DNA of 64,000 bases from DAHVFK01 sp963755395 (GTDB lineage Bacteria; Pseudomonadota; Gammaproteobacteria; Burkholderiales; SG8-39): assembly GCA_963755395.1 (NCBI GenBank), contig CAVWJJ010000004.1, forward strand, positions 248,001 to 312,000, written 5' to 3'. The notes beneath the pieces are model-generated. The model was not told the origin of the DNA, made no database searches, and saw only the letters and a program-made list of their open reading frames with translations. Numbering within the stretch: the first letter of the stretch is position 1; every line of letters starts with the position of its first letter. Shown in pieces: positions 9,122-18,063 of the stretch. The translations under genes were made by a program, and so were the position numbers.

Positions 9122-12100
9122 ATGAGCGCCGCGTTTGACATTGGTCCGCTGAGTTGGGTCAAGAGCGAGATTGATTCCTCGCTCGAGCGCGCTCGCGCGG
9201 CGCTGCAGGCCTACGGCGGCAGATCCGAGGCGCAAGCGGAACTGAAGGCCTGTGAGGGACACCTGCATCAGGCAAGTGGCGCGGTGCAAATCGTCGGCCT
9301 GGAGGGCGTCACGAGATTCTTCGAGCAGACTGAAGCGCTGCTGGCGGATCTCCAGGCGGGCAGGATAAGCGGTGACCCGGCGACAGTGCAGGTGCTCGAG
9401 CGCGCGATAGGTACGATCGGAAGATATCTTGCAGACTTGCTGGATGGTGCCGCTGACCAGCCGATACGGATGTTTCCGGCGTACCGGGCCTTGCTCGAAG
9501 CGCGCGGCGCGCCGCCAGCGTCGGAAGCGGACATGTATTTTCCCGATCTTTCACTTGCGCCGCCGCCACGGGAGCGCCCCGCGCTGCGCTTGCCTCACGA
9601 CGAGTCGGAGGCATTTCTGCGTACGCAGCGCCTGCGCTATCAGCGCGGCTTCGTAAAGTGGCTGCGTGACGCCGAGGACCGCCCCGCGCTGGGCGAAATG
9701 CTGGCTGCGGTGGATGCGGTGGAGGAGACCCAGGCTTTGCCGCCACAGCGCGCGTTCTGGTGGACTGCCGGCGCGCTGATCGATGCGCTGGCGCACGGCG
9801 ATCTCGCACCGGTACCGGCGCTGCGCCAGATCGCGGCGCGCATTGAGCAGCAATTGCGGCGTATGGTCGACGGCGCCTCGGCGTCGGTGGCCGAGCAGCT
9901 GCAGCGCGAGGTGCTTTACTGGCTGGCGCGCAGCGGCATGGCTAGTGTCGACCGTGAGCACTTGAGTGCTAGAGCGCGCGCCGCAAGGCAGGCTTATCGG
10001 CTCGACGGCAGCCTGCCGTCGGACGTCGCGGAGCCCGATATCTCGCAGCGCGTACCGATGGCATCGGCCCTGCGGGAGGCGATCGGCTACGCGAAGGAAG
10101 CCTGGAACAAGTACGTTGCGGGCATCGACAGCGCGCTTGCGGCGTTTTCGCAGCACGCAAGTACGATTGCGGAGCGCGGCTGGCGACTCGGAAATCTGGA
10201 CCTCGCGAATCTTACGCGCGAGATTGCGCGCGTTGCTGCCGACCTTGAGGCGGCACCCAGGCGGTTGACCGACGCGGCGGCGATGGAAGTCGCGACTGCG
10301 TTGCTGGTGGTGGAGAACGCGGTGGAGAATTACCGCGAGCTACCGCCCGATTTCGATCGGCAGGTCAAGGTCATGCTGTCGCGCCTGGCGGTGGCGGTGT
10401 TCAAGGCCGAGGCAACTGGTGAGCTGCCGGGCGCCGATCTGGTCAACGCAATGATGCAGCGCGCACAGGAAAAGCTCGCGCTGGGAAGCGCTCTGGCGGA
10501 GATGCAGACGAACCTGCGCCGGATCGAGCAGACACTGGATGCCTATTTCCGCGATCCCACGCGCGCAGGAGAGCTCACTGCGCTGGATCCCGTGATCCAT
10601 CAGGTCTCGGGAGCGCTCCGGCTGCTGGGCGAGGAGGAGGCGCAAGGCGCGCTGGAGCGCTGCGCCGAGCGCATACGCGCGTTCGCCGAAGCGACGGCGC
10701 GTCCTGCGCTCGAGGAGTTCGAGGCGGTGGCGCAGATCCTCTCGGGCCTCGGTTTCTACATAGACGCACTGCGTCACGGCAAAGCGGACTTCGCCGCGGC
10801 GATGCGGCCCGTTGGCGCAACGCAATCGGCCGCGGCCTCGAGTGTGGAGAAGGAGCTTAGGCAAAGGAGGCGCGATACCCAGGTCCTGTACGAGGCGTTG
10901 CGCCAGTCGCCGCAGGATCGGGAGATCAAGGCGCGGCTGCGGAGCAAGCTGAGCGAAATCGAGGAAGATGCCCAGCTTGTGGCGGATGCCTCGCTCGGAT
11001 CGCACGCGCGCGATGCACTCTCGCAACTCGACTCACCCGAGAGCCTCGAGGGCGAGAGTCCGTTGGCGAAGTCCATGGCGCAGCTCGTGCCTCCTTCCGA
11101 GTCGGCTTCGCCGGACGCGCAGCGCTTGCTCAAGGCGAGCAACGTGGCATTCGATCAGGAGTTGCTGGCGATCTTCCTCGAAGAGGCCGACGGTGTGCTG
11201 GTGGCGATCGCCGAAAATCTCGTCGCGAGCCGCGCGCACCCGGGCGCGATGCCGGAGCTTGCCGCCATCCGGCGCGCTTTCCATACGCTGAAGGGCAGCG
11301 GGCGCATGGTCGGCCTAACGCACTTGGCCGAGGCGGCGTGGGCACTCGAACAGCTGCTCAACCTGTGGCTGCACGAGGAGCGCGCGGCGACCCCAGCCCT
11401 GCATGAGGTCATCGAGCTCGCGCGCGCGACTTTTGCCGATTGGGTCGGCCGGCTGCAACGGGGCGAGCCGCAGCCCGACGCCGAGAGCCTAGTTGCCGCC
11501 GCAGAGCAGCTCGGGCGTGGCGAGGCCCCAGTAGCCGTCGGTGGGGCGATGCTTTCACCCTCGCTGTTCGCGGTGTTCGTGAACGAGGCCCAGCAGCACC
11601 TCGAAACGCTGGAGCGCCAGCTCGCCGCCGTCGCCGCGTCGGGGGTGGTGCAGGATGACCTGGTACGCGCGGCACACACGTTGGCGGGCATCTGCGGCAC
11701 CGTTCAGATGGAGCCGATGCACGCGCTTGGCTACGCGCTCGAAGGGGCGTTGCTTCGTTTGCGAAGCCGCGGCACGCCGGTCGAGTCGGCCGAGGTCGCG
11801 CTGCTTGCGCGCAGCGCTACTGCCTTGCGCGAGATGCACGCCGAAGTCGCCGCACGCCGCGTGCCCGTCGCTCAGGACGACCTCGCCCGGGCACTCGAAG
11901 CACTTCCCGGCCGAGCCGAATCGCTCGTCGCACCGCCCGCAGAGGGACCGGCCGAACGGCGTCGCCGCCGCGTCGACGATGACGTCGACGCCCAGCTGCT
12001 GCCGCTGTTCCTTGAGGAAGCGGTGGAACTCGTGCCGCAAGCTGGCGAGTTGCTGCGCACTTGGCGCAACGAGCCGGCCAAGATGGAGCACGCGACGGCA

Positions 12101-14170
12101 CTACAGCGTGCGCTTCACACCCTCAAGGGCAGCGCGCGCATGGCCGGTGTGATGAGCGTCGGCGAGCTCACCCACAACATGGAGGCGCGGGTCGAAAGCG
12201 GCGCGGCGCTGGAGCGCGCATCTGCGCAGCTACTTGACGAGCTCGACGCCGCCTTCGATCGGCTGGGCATGTTGCTCGAAGGTCTGCAAAAGGCGCCCGC
12301 ACCACAGACCGAGGCGGCCCGATCGGGCGCAGCGCCGCCCAAGCGGGCGCCCTCGCGTGGCATGCTGCGCGTGCGCTCGGAAGTGCTCGAGAAGCTGGTT
12401 AACGAGGCTGGCGAGGTCGCGATTACGCGCTCGCGAATCGAGGTCGAAATGCGCGTGCTCAAGAACGCGCTCGCAGACCTGACCGAGAACGTGCTGCGCT
12501 TGCGGGGTCAGCTGCGCGAAATCGAGATCCACGCCGAATCGCAGATGCAAGCGCGGGAGCGCGAGGCCGAGGCCTCCGCGCGCGAGTTCGATCCGCTCGA
12601 GTTCGACCGCTTTACGCGCTTCCAGGAGCTTACGCGTATGATGGCCGAGAGCGTGAACGACGTCTCAACCGTGCAACAGAGCCTGACCCGGATGGTGGAC
12701 GACACCGACGCAGCGCTCTCTGCGCAGGCGCGGCTGAACCGGGAGTTGCAGCAGGACTTGATGCGCGTGCGCATGGTCCCGTTCGGGACGCTGGCCGAGC
12801 GGCTGCACCGGCTGGTGCGACAGACCGCGAAGGAGCTTGGCAAGCGCGCCAGCCTTGAGCTGCGTGGCGGGAGCGTCGAGCTCGATCGGTCCGTGCTCGA
12901 GCGCATTACCGGCCCGCTCGAGCACCTGGTGCGAAACGCGCTCACGCATGGGATCGAGCCGGTGGCAGAACGCGTCGCCGCCGGAAAGGCCGAGGCGGGG
13001 GAGATACGGCTGGACGTGCGGCAGGAGGGTAATGAGATCGTTCTCTCGCTCACCGACGACGGAGCTGGGCTCGACCTGGCAAAGATCCGCGAGAAGGCAC
13101 TGCAGCGAGGGCTGATCGACGCGGCGGAGCAAATCAGCGAGCAGCGCTTGGCGGAGCTCATTTTTGTGCCTGGCTTCTCGACTGTCGAGCAGGTGACCGA
13201 GATTGCGGGACGTGGCGTCGGCATGGACGTCGTAAAGGACGAAGTCGGCGGCCTGGGGGGGCGCATCGAGCTGGAATCGGCGCCGCGACGCGGCACCCGC
13301 CTTACGGTCCGTCTGCCGCTCACCACCGCGGTCACTCAAGCCGTGCTCGTCAAGTCGGGTGCGCGCACCTGCGCGCTGCCTGCGGTCATGATCGAGCAGG
13401 TTCAGCAGCTTCGCCTGGAGCAGCTCGACCAGATACGCGCGGCCGGATACGTGGAGTGGGCGGGGCGCCACTATCCATTCGCGACCATGCACCAGTTGCT
13501 GGGCGAAGCGCCGGCGGTACAGGGCGAAGCCGGGCGACGCTACTCGCCCGTGTTGCTGCTGCGTTCGGGCGCCGAGGCCGCGGCGGTACTGGTCGAAGAG
13601 ATGATTGGCAATCAGGAAGTGGTGGTGAAGGACTTGGGCCCTCAGCTCGCTCGCGTCCCCGGCGTCGCGGGGGTGACGGTGCTAGGCAGCGGCGAGATCG
13701 TCCTGATACTGAATCCGGTCGCGCTGGTTCTGCGACCGCGGCCGCAGCAGGCGCACGTCACCACGCAGGTTCCCGCACCCGCCGCGGCGCGACTGAAAGT
13801 GATGGTGGTGGATGACTCGCTCACGGTGCGCAAGATCACCGGCAGGCTGCTCGAACGCGAGGGCTACCAGGTCCTCACTGCCAAGGACGGGGTCGAAGCG
13901 CTGGAGCAACTGTCGGAAACGGTGCCAGATGTCATGCTGGTCGACATCGAAATGCCGCGAATGGACGGCTTCGACCTGACGCGCAACGTGCGAGCCGATC
14001 CGCGTCTGAAGTCGGTGCCGATCATCATGATTACGTCTCGCACGGCGGACAAGCATCGCGCCTACGCGCAGGAAGTCGGCGCCAATGCGTTCCTCGGCAA
14101 GCCCTACCAGGAGGAACAGCTGCTGGGGCACATCGCGAGCTTTGTCGGGCGCAGACTCGACAGCGAGTGA
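9122..14170 (+). CDS. chpA: Hybrid chemotaxis histidine kinase ChpA/PilL with several Hpt domains
   Basis: This 1682-residue kinase is the hub of the twitching chemosensory pathway. Visible Hpt histidines are in HTLKGSGRMVGL (about 721), HTLAGICGTVQM (about 850) and HTLKGSARMAGV (about 999). An Hpt-like N-terminal module (EGHLHQASGAVQIVGL) precedes them. Next come the CheA dimerisation helix (about 1080), an ATPase domain (N box LEHLVRNALTHGIEP near 1267, G box DDGAGLDL near 1312), a CheW-like domain (about 1395-1530) and a receiver (MVVDDSLTVRK near 1560, phospho-acceptor Asp near 1606 in MLVDIEMPRMDGFD). Several substrate histidines feeding PilG, PilH and the fused receiver are typical of ChpA. 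The ATG start is preceded by a moderate ribosome site. Confidence 0.93.
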   Translation: MSAAFDIGPLSWVKSEIDSSLERARAALQAYGGRSEAQAELKACEGHLHQASGAVQIVGLEGVTRFFEQTEALLADLQAGRISGDPATVQVLERAIGTIGRYLADLLDGAADQPIRMFPAYRALLEARGAPPASEADMYFPDLSLAPPPRERPALRLPHDESEAFLRTQRLRYQRGFVKWLRDAEDRPALGEMLAAVDAVEETQALPPQRAFWWTAGALIDALAHGDLAPVPALRQIAARIEQQLRRMVDGASASVAEQLQREVLYWLARSGMASVDREHLSARARAARQAYRLDGSLPSDVAEPDISQRVPMASALREAIGYAKEAWNKYVAGIDSALAAFSQHASTIAERGWRLGNLDLANLTREIARVAADLEAAPRRLTDAAAMEVATALLVVENAVENYRELPPDFDRQVKVMLSRLAVAVFKAEATGELPGADLVNAMMQRAQEKLALGSALAEMQTNLRRIEQTLDAYFRDPTRAGELTALDPVIHQVSGALRLLGEEEAQGALERCAERIRAFAEATARPALEEFEAVAQILSGLGFYIDALRHGKADFAAAMRPVGATQSAAASSVEKELRQRRRDTQVLYEALRQSPQDREIKARLRSKLSEIEEDAQLVADASLGSHARDALSQLDSPESLEGESPLAKSMAQLVPPSESASPDAQRLLKASNVAFDQELLAIFLEEADGVLVAIAENLVASRAHPGAMPELAAIRRAFHTLKGSGRMVGLTHLAEAAWALEQLLNLWLHEERAATPALHEVIELARATFADWVGRLQRGEPQPDAESLVAAAEQLGRGEAPVAVGGAMLSPSLFAVFVNEAQQHLETLERQLAAVAASGVVQDDLVRAAHTLAGICGTVQMEPMHALGYALEGALLRLRSRGTPVESAEVALLARSATALREMHAEVAARRVPVAQDDLARALEALPGRAESLVAPPAEGPAERRRRRVDDDVDAQLLPLFLEEAVELVPQAGELLRTWRNEPAKMEHATALQRALHTLKGSARMAGVMSVGELTHNMEARVESGAALERASAQLLDELDAAFDRLGMLLEGLQKAPAPQTEAARSGAAPPKRAPSRGMLRVRSEVLEKLVNEAGEVAITRSRIEVEMRVLKNALADLTENVLRLRGQLREIEIHAESQMQAREREAEASAREFDPLEFDRFTRFQELTRMMAESVNDVSTVQQSLTRMVDDTDAALSAQARLNRELQQDLMRVRMVPFGTLAERLHRLVRQTAKELGKRASLELRGGSVELDRSVLERITGPLEHLVRNALTHGIEPVAERVAAGKAEAGEIRLDVRQEGNEIVLSLTDDGAGLDLAKIREKALQRGLIDAAEQISEQRLAELIFVPGFSTVEQVTEIAGRGVGMDVVKDEVGGLGGRIELESAPRRGTRLTVRLPLTTAVTQAVLVKSGARTCALPAVMIEQVQQLRLEQLDQIRAAGYVEWAGRHYPFATMHQLLGEAPAVQGEAGRRYSPVLLLRSGAEAAAVLVEEMIGNQEVVVKDLGPQLARVPGVAGVTVLGSGEIVLILNPVALVLRPRPQQAHVTTQVPAPAAARLKVMVVDDSLTVRKITGRLLEREGYQVLTAKDGVEALEQLSETVPDVMLVDIEMPRMDGFDLTRNVRADPRLKSVPIIMITSRTADKHRAYAQEVGANAFLGKPYQEEQLLGHIASFVGRRLDSE

Positions 14171-14306
14171 CTTCGCCGTGGCGCGCCTTGAGCGCTGAAT
14201 GCAGTGCAGCATGCTCATTCAAGCGCAGGTCGCGGCGGATTCACACCAATCTGCCGGAGGCAAGAACCATCGCGGAAAAAAGATCTCAAGCGGGGGGTGG
14301 AAACGG

Positions 14307-14312
14307 TAAAAT
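14307..14312 (+). promoter_or_regulatory. -10-like TAAAAT immediately upstream of yqgE
   Basis: TAAAAT ends 10 bases before the GTG chosen for yqgE, and no Shine-Dalgarno sequence lies between them. This would place transcription start within about 4 bases of the start codon. The -35 region is weak. It lies in the 152-base chpA-yqgE gap, which contains nothing else recognisable. Confidence 0.4.
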
Positions 14313-14322
14313 AGCCCCAAGC

Positions 14323-14883
14323 GTGACCTCGATCAATCTTACGCACCACTTCCTGATCGCCATGCCCAACATGGCGGATCCGTATTTTGCGAGAACGCTG
14401 ACCTACGTCTGTGAGCACAACGACCAGGGCGCACTCGGCGTGGTGGTGAACCGACCGATCGACATGACCCTGCAGGCGCTTTTCGAGCGCCTGTCCTTGT
14501 CGCTGACGGACGACGATCTGGCGGACGCGCCGATCTTCTTCGGCGGTCCGGTGCAGACCGACCGCGGCTTTGTGCTGCATGCCCCGGCCGGCCACTGGCA
14601 GTCGACGCTCAAAGTACGCGAGGCAATCGGCCTGACGACATCGAAGGACATCCTGGAGGCAGTCGGTCGCGGCGAAGGGCCGACGAAGCTACTGGTGACG
14701 CTGGGCTATGCGGGCTGGTCGCCAGGCCAGCTTGAGCATGAGCTGTCGCAGAACGCATGGCTCACGGTCGAAGCGCAGGATGGAATCATCTTCGACACGC
14801 CGGCGGAGGAGCGCCTGCCGGCCGCGATGGAGCTGCTGGGCATCGATTTCGGGCGCCTGCAGGACGAAGCGGGCCATGCCTGA
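14323..14883 (+). CDS. yqgE: YqgE/AlgH family protein
   Basis: The 186-residue UPF0301 protein has the family opening SINLTHHFLIAMPNMADPYF and then TYVCEHNDQGALGVVVNRP, and ends with GIDFGRLQDEAGHA. The molecular function is unsettled in the family; AlgH is linked to regulation in Pseudomonas. The frame extends upstream to an ATG at 14167, but homology begins at the GTG at 14323, just after a -10-like TAAAAT, so that start is chosen. It overlaps ruvX by 8 bases, and the yqgE-ruvX-pyrR order is commonly conserved. Confidence 0.92.
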   Translation: MTSINLTHHFLIAMPNMADPYFARTLTYVCEHNDQGALGVVVNRPIDMTLQALFERLSLSLTDDDLADAPIFFGGPVQTDRGFVLHAPAGHWQSTLKVREAIGLTTSKDILEAVGRGEGPTKLLVTLGYAGWSPGQLEHELSQNAWLTVEAQDGIIFDTPAEERLPAAMELLGIDFGRLQDEAGHA

Positions 14884-15373
14884 GCGGCAGCTGTCCCGCC
14901 CGGCTCCCGCCCAAGCCATTTCTCCTCCGTCTTCTCTTCCGGCAAATGTCGGCACCGTGCTCGCGTTCGATTACGGCGAGCGACGCACCGGCGTAGCGGT
15001 CGGCGACGCACGCCTGCGCACTGCGCATCCGCTGCCCGCCATTACTGCCGTCGGCCCCGCACGCATGGACGCAATCGCCAAGCTGGTGCACGAATGGCGC
15101 CCCGATCGCATGGTGGTGGGCTTGCCGCTGGGCCGCGACGGCGGCGCGCATCGCCTCGGCCAGAAGGTGGCGCGCTTTGCGCGCGAGATAGAGGCGCGCT
15201 TTTGCCTGCCGGTGGCGCAGGTCGACGAGCGTTACACCTCGACGGAGGCCGAGTCGCGCATCCGCGAAGCCGTCGGCGCGCGCCGCGCGGCGCAAGCATC
15301 GAGAGCGCGCAAGCTCGATTCATATGCGGCGCAACTTATCCTGCAGCAGTACTTCGATGAACCTACTGCCTGA
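14876..15373 (+). CDS. ruvX: Putative pre-16S rRNA nuclease / Holliday junction resolvase RuvX (YqgF)
   Basis: This RNase H-fold protein of 165 residues has VLAFDYGERRTGVAVGD with the first catalytic Asp, MVVGLPLGRDGGAHRLGQKV in the middle, and VDERYTSTEAESR with the second acidic site. The family trims 16S rRNA 5' ends and was first proposed as a resolvase. The N-terminal 20 residues (Pro/Ser/Ala-rich) precede the conserved core. The ATG overlaps the end of yqgE, and the 3' end overlaps pyrR by 17 bases, so the three genes are probably co-translated. Confidence 0.93.
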   Translation: MPERQLSRPAPAQAISPPSSLPANVGTVLAFDYGERRTGVAVGDARLRTAHPLPAITAVGPARMDAIAKLVHEWRPDRMVVGLPLGRDGGAHRLGQKVARFAREIEARFCLPVAQVDERYTSTEAESRIREAVGARRAAQASRARKLDSYAAQLILQQYFDEPTA

Positions 15374-15869
15374 CGCCGAGAAACTTTGCGCACAGCTGGC
15401 GGCCGAGCTCAAGCCGGCAGTCAAGCCGAGCACGGCCATGATCGGGCTCTATACCGGCGGCGTATGGCTCGCCGAGAGGCTGCATGCCGCGCTCGGGATC
15501 GCGGAGCCGCTCGGCACCATGGACATCGCCTTCTACCGCGATGACTACCATCAGCAGGGCCTCGCGCGCGATCCTAAGCGCACGCAGATTCCGTTTGCGG
15601 TCGAGGGTCGTGACCTGCTGTTGGTGGACGACGTGCTCTATACCGGGCGCACAGTGCGCGCCGCGATGAACGAGCTGTTCGACTACGGCCGTCCGGCGAG
15701 CATTTCGCTGGTGGTGCTGGCCGACCGAGGCGGCCGCGAATTGCCGATCTGCGCGCGATACTGCGGCTGCACGATCGAGGTGGCGAAGGGAATGCGACTG
15801 CGCCTGCTGCGCGACGAGCGCGGCGAAGCTCAAGCTCGAGCTGCAGCATGCAGAATAACCCACAGCTAA
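15357..15869 (+). CDS. pyrR: PyrR: pyrimidine regulator / uracil phosphoribosyltransferase
   Basis: The 170-residue PRTase-fold protein carries the PRPP loop LLLVDDVLYTGRTVRAAM and the upstream MDIAFYRDDYHQQGLARDP segment characteristic of PyrR. PyrR makes UMP from uracil and PRPP, and in some bacteria it also binds pyr mRNA. No PyrR-binding attenuator was identified here, because the gene is embedded in an overlapping run. The ATG at 15357 lies within ruvX. The 3' end overlaps pyrB by 22 bases, tying it to pyrimidine synthesis. Confidence 0.92.
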   Translation: MNLLPDAEKLCAQLAAELKPAVKPSTAMIGLYTGGVWLAERLHAALGIAEPLGTMDIAFYRDDYHQQGLARDPKRTQIPFAVEGRDLLLVDDVLYTGRTVRAAMNELFDYGRPASISLVVLADRGGRELPICARYCGCTIEVAKGMRLRLLRDERGEAQARAAACRITHS

Positions 15870-16798
15870 ACGCGAACGGCGAGCTACGCCACCTGCTCTC
15901 GATCGAGGGTTTGCCGCGCGAAGTGCTGGCGGGCATTCTGGACACTGCCGCCTCGTTCGTCGGCGTCACAGAACGGGAGGTGAAGAAGGTGCCGCTGCTT
16001 CGCGGCAAGAGCGTGTTCAACCTGTTCTTCGAGCCCTCGACTCGCACCCGCACCACTTTCGAGATCGCCGCCAAGCGACTGTCGGCGGACGTCATCAACC
16101 TGAACGTCGCGGTTAGTTCGCAGACCAAAGGTGAATCGCTGCTCGATACGGTATCCAATCTGTCCGCGATGCAAGCCGACCTGTTCGTCGTGCGCCACGG
16201 CTCCTCTGGTGCGCCGTACCTGATCGCGCAGCACGTCAAGCCGCACGAGCACGTGATCAACGCTGGCGACGGGCGGCACGCGCACCCGACGCAGGGGCTG
16301 CTCGACCTGTACACGATCCGGCACTACAAGCAGGACTTCGGCGCGCTGCGGGTGGCGATTGTCGGCGACATACTGCATTCGCGCGTCGCGCGTTCTCTCA
16401 TTCACGGCCTGACCACGCTCGGCACGCCCGAAGTGCGCGTGATCGGCCCGCAGACGCTGCTCCCGGCGGGCGTCGAGGCGCTAGGCGTGAAGGTGTTCAA
16501 CGACATGCAGGAAGGCCTGCGCGGCGCCGACGTGGTGGTGATGCTCAGGCTGCAGAACGAGCGCATGCGAGGCGCACTATTGCCAAGTGCGCAGGAGTTC
16601 TTCAAGCATTACGGCCTAACCGCGCAGAAGCTCGCGTTGGCGAAGCCGGATGCGATCGTCATGCACCCGGGGCCGATGAACCGCGGCGTCGAAATCGATT
16701 CGACGGTCGCCGACGGCCCGCACTCCGTCATCCTGCCCCAGGTCACCTTCGGCATCGCCGTGAGAATGGCAGTCATGTCGATCGTGGCGGGAAACTGA
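15848..16798 (+). CDS. pyrB: Aspartate carbamoyltransferase catalytic subunit PyrB
   Basis: PyrB condenses carbamoyl phosphate and aspartate in the first committed step of UMP synthesis. The 316-residue protein has the carbamoyl-phosphate motif EPSTRTRTTFEIAAKRL, the HAHPTQGLLDLYTI motif, and VVMLRLQNERM and VMHPGPMNRGVEID near the C-terminus. There is no pyrI. Instead the next gene is an inactive-type dihydroorotase, as in the Pseudomonas-type dodecameric enzyme. It starts inside pyrR, and its stop overlaps the next ATG. Confidence 0.96.
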   Translation: MQNNPQLNANGELRHLLSIEGLPREVLAGILDTAASFVGVTEREVKKVPLLRGKSVFNLFFEPSTRTRTTFEIAAKRLSADVINLNVAVSSQTKGESLLDTVSNLSAMQADLFVVRHGSSGAPYLIAQHVKPHEHVINAGDGRHAHPTQGLLDLYTIRHYKQDFGALRVAIVGDILHSRVARSLIHGLTTLGTPEVRVIGPQTLLPAGVEALGVKVFNDMQEGLRGADVVVMLRLQNERMRGALLPSAQEFFKHYGLTAQKLALAKPDAIVMHPGPMNRGVEIDSTVADGPHSVILPQVTFGIAVRMAVMSIVAGN

Positions 16799-18063
16799 TG
16801 AAGATACTGATCCGCAATGGACGCGTGATCGACCCGGCGAGCGGGCGCGACGCGGCGGGCGACGTGGCGATCGCCGACGGCCGCCTGTGCGAGACGCTGA
16901 CCGGCAAACCCGACAGGGTCATCGACGCGTCCGGACTGGTGGTTGCGCCGGGGCTGATAGATATCGCGGCACGCCTGCGCGAGCCCGGCTACGAGTACAA
17001 GGCAACGCTCGAATCGGAAATGGACGCCGCGGTCGCGGGCGGAGTGACCAGCCTGGCCTGTCCGCCCGACACCGACCCGCCGCTCGACGAACCCGGGTTG
17101 GTCGACATGCTGCGCCGGCGCGCCAAGGTGCTGTCGCGCGCGCGTGTGTACCCGATCGGCGCGCTGACGGTGAAGCTCGCCGGGGAGCGCCTGACCGAGA
17201 TGGCCGAGCTCGCGGAAGCGGGCTGCGTCGCGTTCTCGCAGGCCGACGAGCCCATTTCCGACACGCAGGTGCTGTGGCGCGCGCTGCAATACGCGGGCAC
17301 CTTCGGCTTTCCGGTCTGGTTGCGGACCGAGGATCACTGGCTTGCGCGCGGCGGCGTGGCGCATGACGGCGAACTGGCGACGCGCCTGGGGCTGCCGGGC
17401 ATTCCGGTGTTCGCTGAAACTATCGCGCTCGGCGTGTTGCTCGAGCTGGTGCGCGCCACCGACACGCGGGTGCACCTGTGCCGGCTCTCGAGCGCCGGAG
17501 CGGTCGAGATGGTGCGCAGGGCAAAAGGCGAAGGCCTGCCGATCAGCTGCGACGTCGGCATCCACCATCTTCACCTGTCGGATTTCGATCTGGGCTACTT
17601 CGACTCCCACTGCCGGCTGGTGCCGCCGCTAAGGAGCCAGCGCGACCGTGACGCACTCGCCGCCGGGCTCGCGGACGGCACGATCGATTGCGTATGCTCG
17701 GACCATACTCCGGTCGACGAGGACCAGAAGCAAATGCCCTTCTCCGAGGCCGAGCCGGGGGCCACCGGGCTCGAGCTGCTGCTGCCGCTCGCGCTCAAAT
17801 GGGGCGTGCAGCAGAAGCTGCCGCTCGCAAAGGTGCTCGCGCGCGTCACTAGCGATGCGGCGCGCGTCCTCGGCGTGCACTCCGGCAGGCTGCAGCCGGG
17901 CGCGCCGGCGGACGTGGTCGTGTTCGATCCGGACGCGGCTTGGCGGGTGACCGCCGATGCGCTGCGCAGCCAGGGAAAGAACACGCCCTATATCGGCTAC
18001 GAGCTCGACGGGCGGGTGCGCTACACGCTGGTCGCCGGGAACGTGGTGTTTGAGCAGGCATGA
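16798..18063 (+). CDS. pyrX: Dihydroorotase-like protein PyrC' (PyrX), probably non-catalytic
   Basis: This 421-residue amidohydrolase-fold protein sits directly after pyrB with a TGATG overlap. In active type I dihydroorotases the first strand reads DxHxHxREPG. Here it is LIDIAARLREPG, so both zinc-binding histidines are replaced (Ala and Arg). The HVS-type histidine region reads VHLCRLSSAG, while CSDHTPVDEDQK keeps its Asp. In Pseudomonas, such a partner has no catalytic role but holds the ATCase dodecamer together, and that role is inferred here. A separate active dihydroorotase should exist elsewhere in the genome. Confidence 0.9.
   Translation: MKILIRNGRVIDPASGRDAAGDVAIADGRLCETLTGKPDRVIDASGLVVAPGLIDIAARLREPGYEYKATLESEMDAAVAGGVTSLACPPDTDPPLDEPGLVDMLRRRAKVLSRARVYPIGALTVKLAGERLTEMAELAEAGCVAFSQADEPISDTQVLWRALQYAGTFGFPVWLRTEDHWLARGGVAHDGELATRLGLPGIPVFAETIALGVLLELVRATDTRVHLCRLSSAGAVEMVRRAKGEGLPISCDVGIHHLHLSDFDLGYFDSHCRLVPPLRSQRDRDALAAGLADGTIDCVCSDHTPVDEDQKQMPFSEAEPGATGLELLLPLALKWGVQQKLPLAKVLARVTSDAARVLGVHSGRLQPGAPADVVVFDPDAAWRVTADALRSQGKNTPYIGYELDGRVRYTLVAGNVVFEQA

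Noticed and set aside
9551..13492. Several minus-strand frames of 100-275 codons opposite chpA
   Set aside because: All are shadows of one continuous, domain-rich plus-strand gene.
16609..17610. Long minus-strand open frame opposite pyrB/pyrX
   Set aside because: The GC-rich third positions of the real genes leave long open shadows. It has no recognisable domain, and the plus-strand genes are certain.
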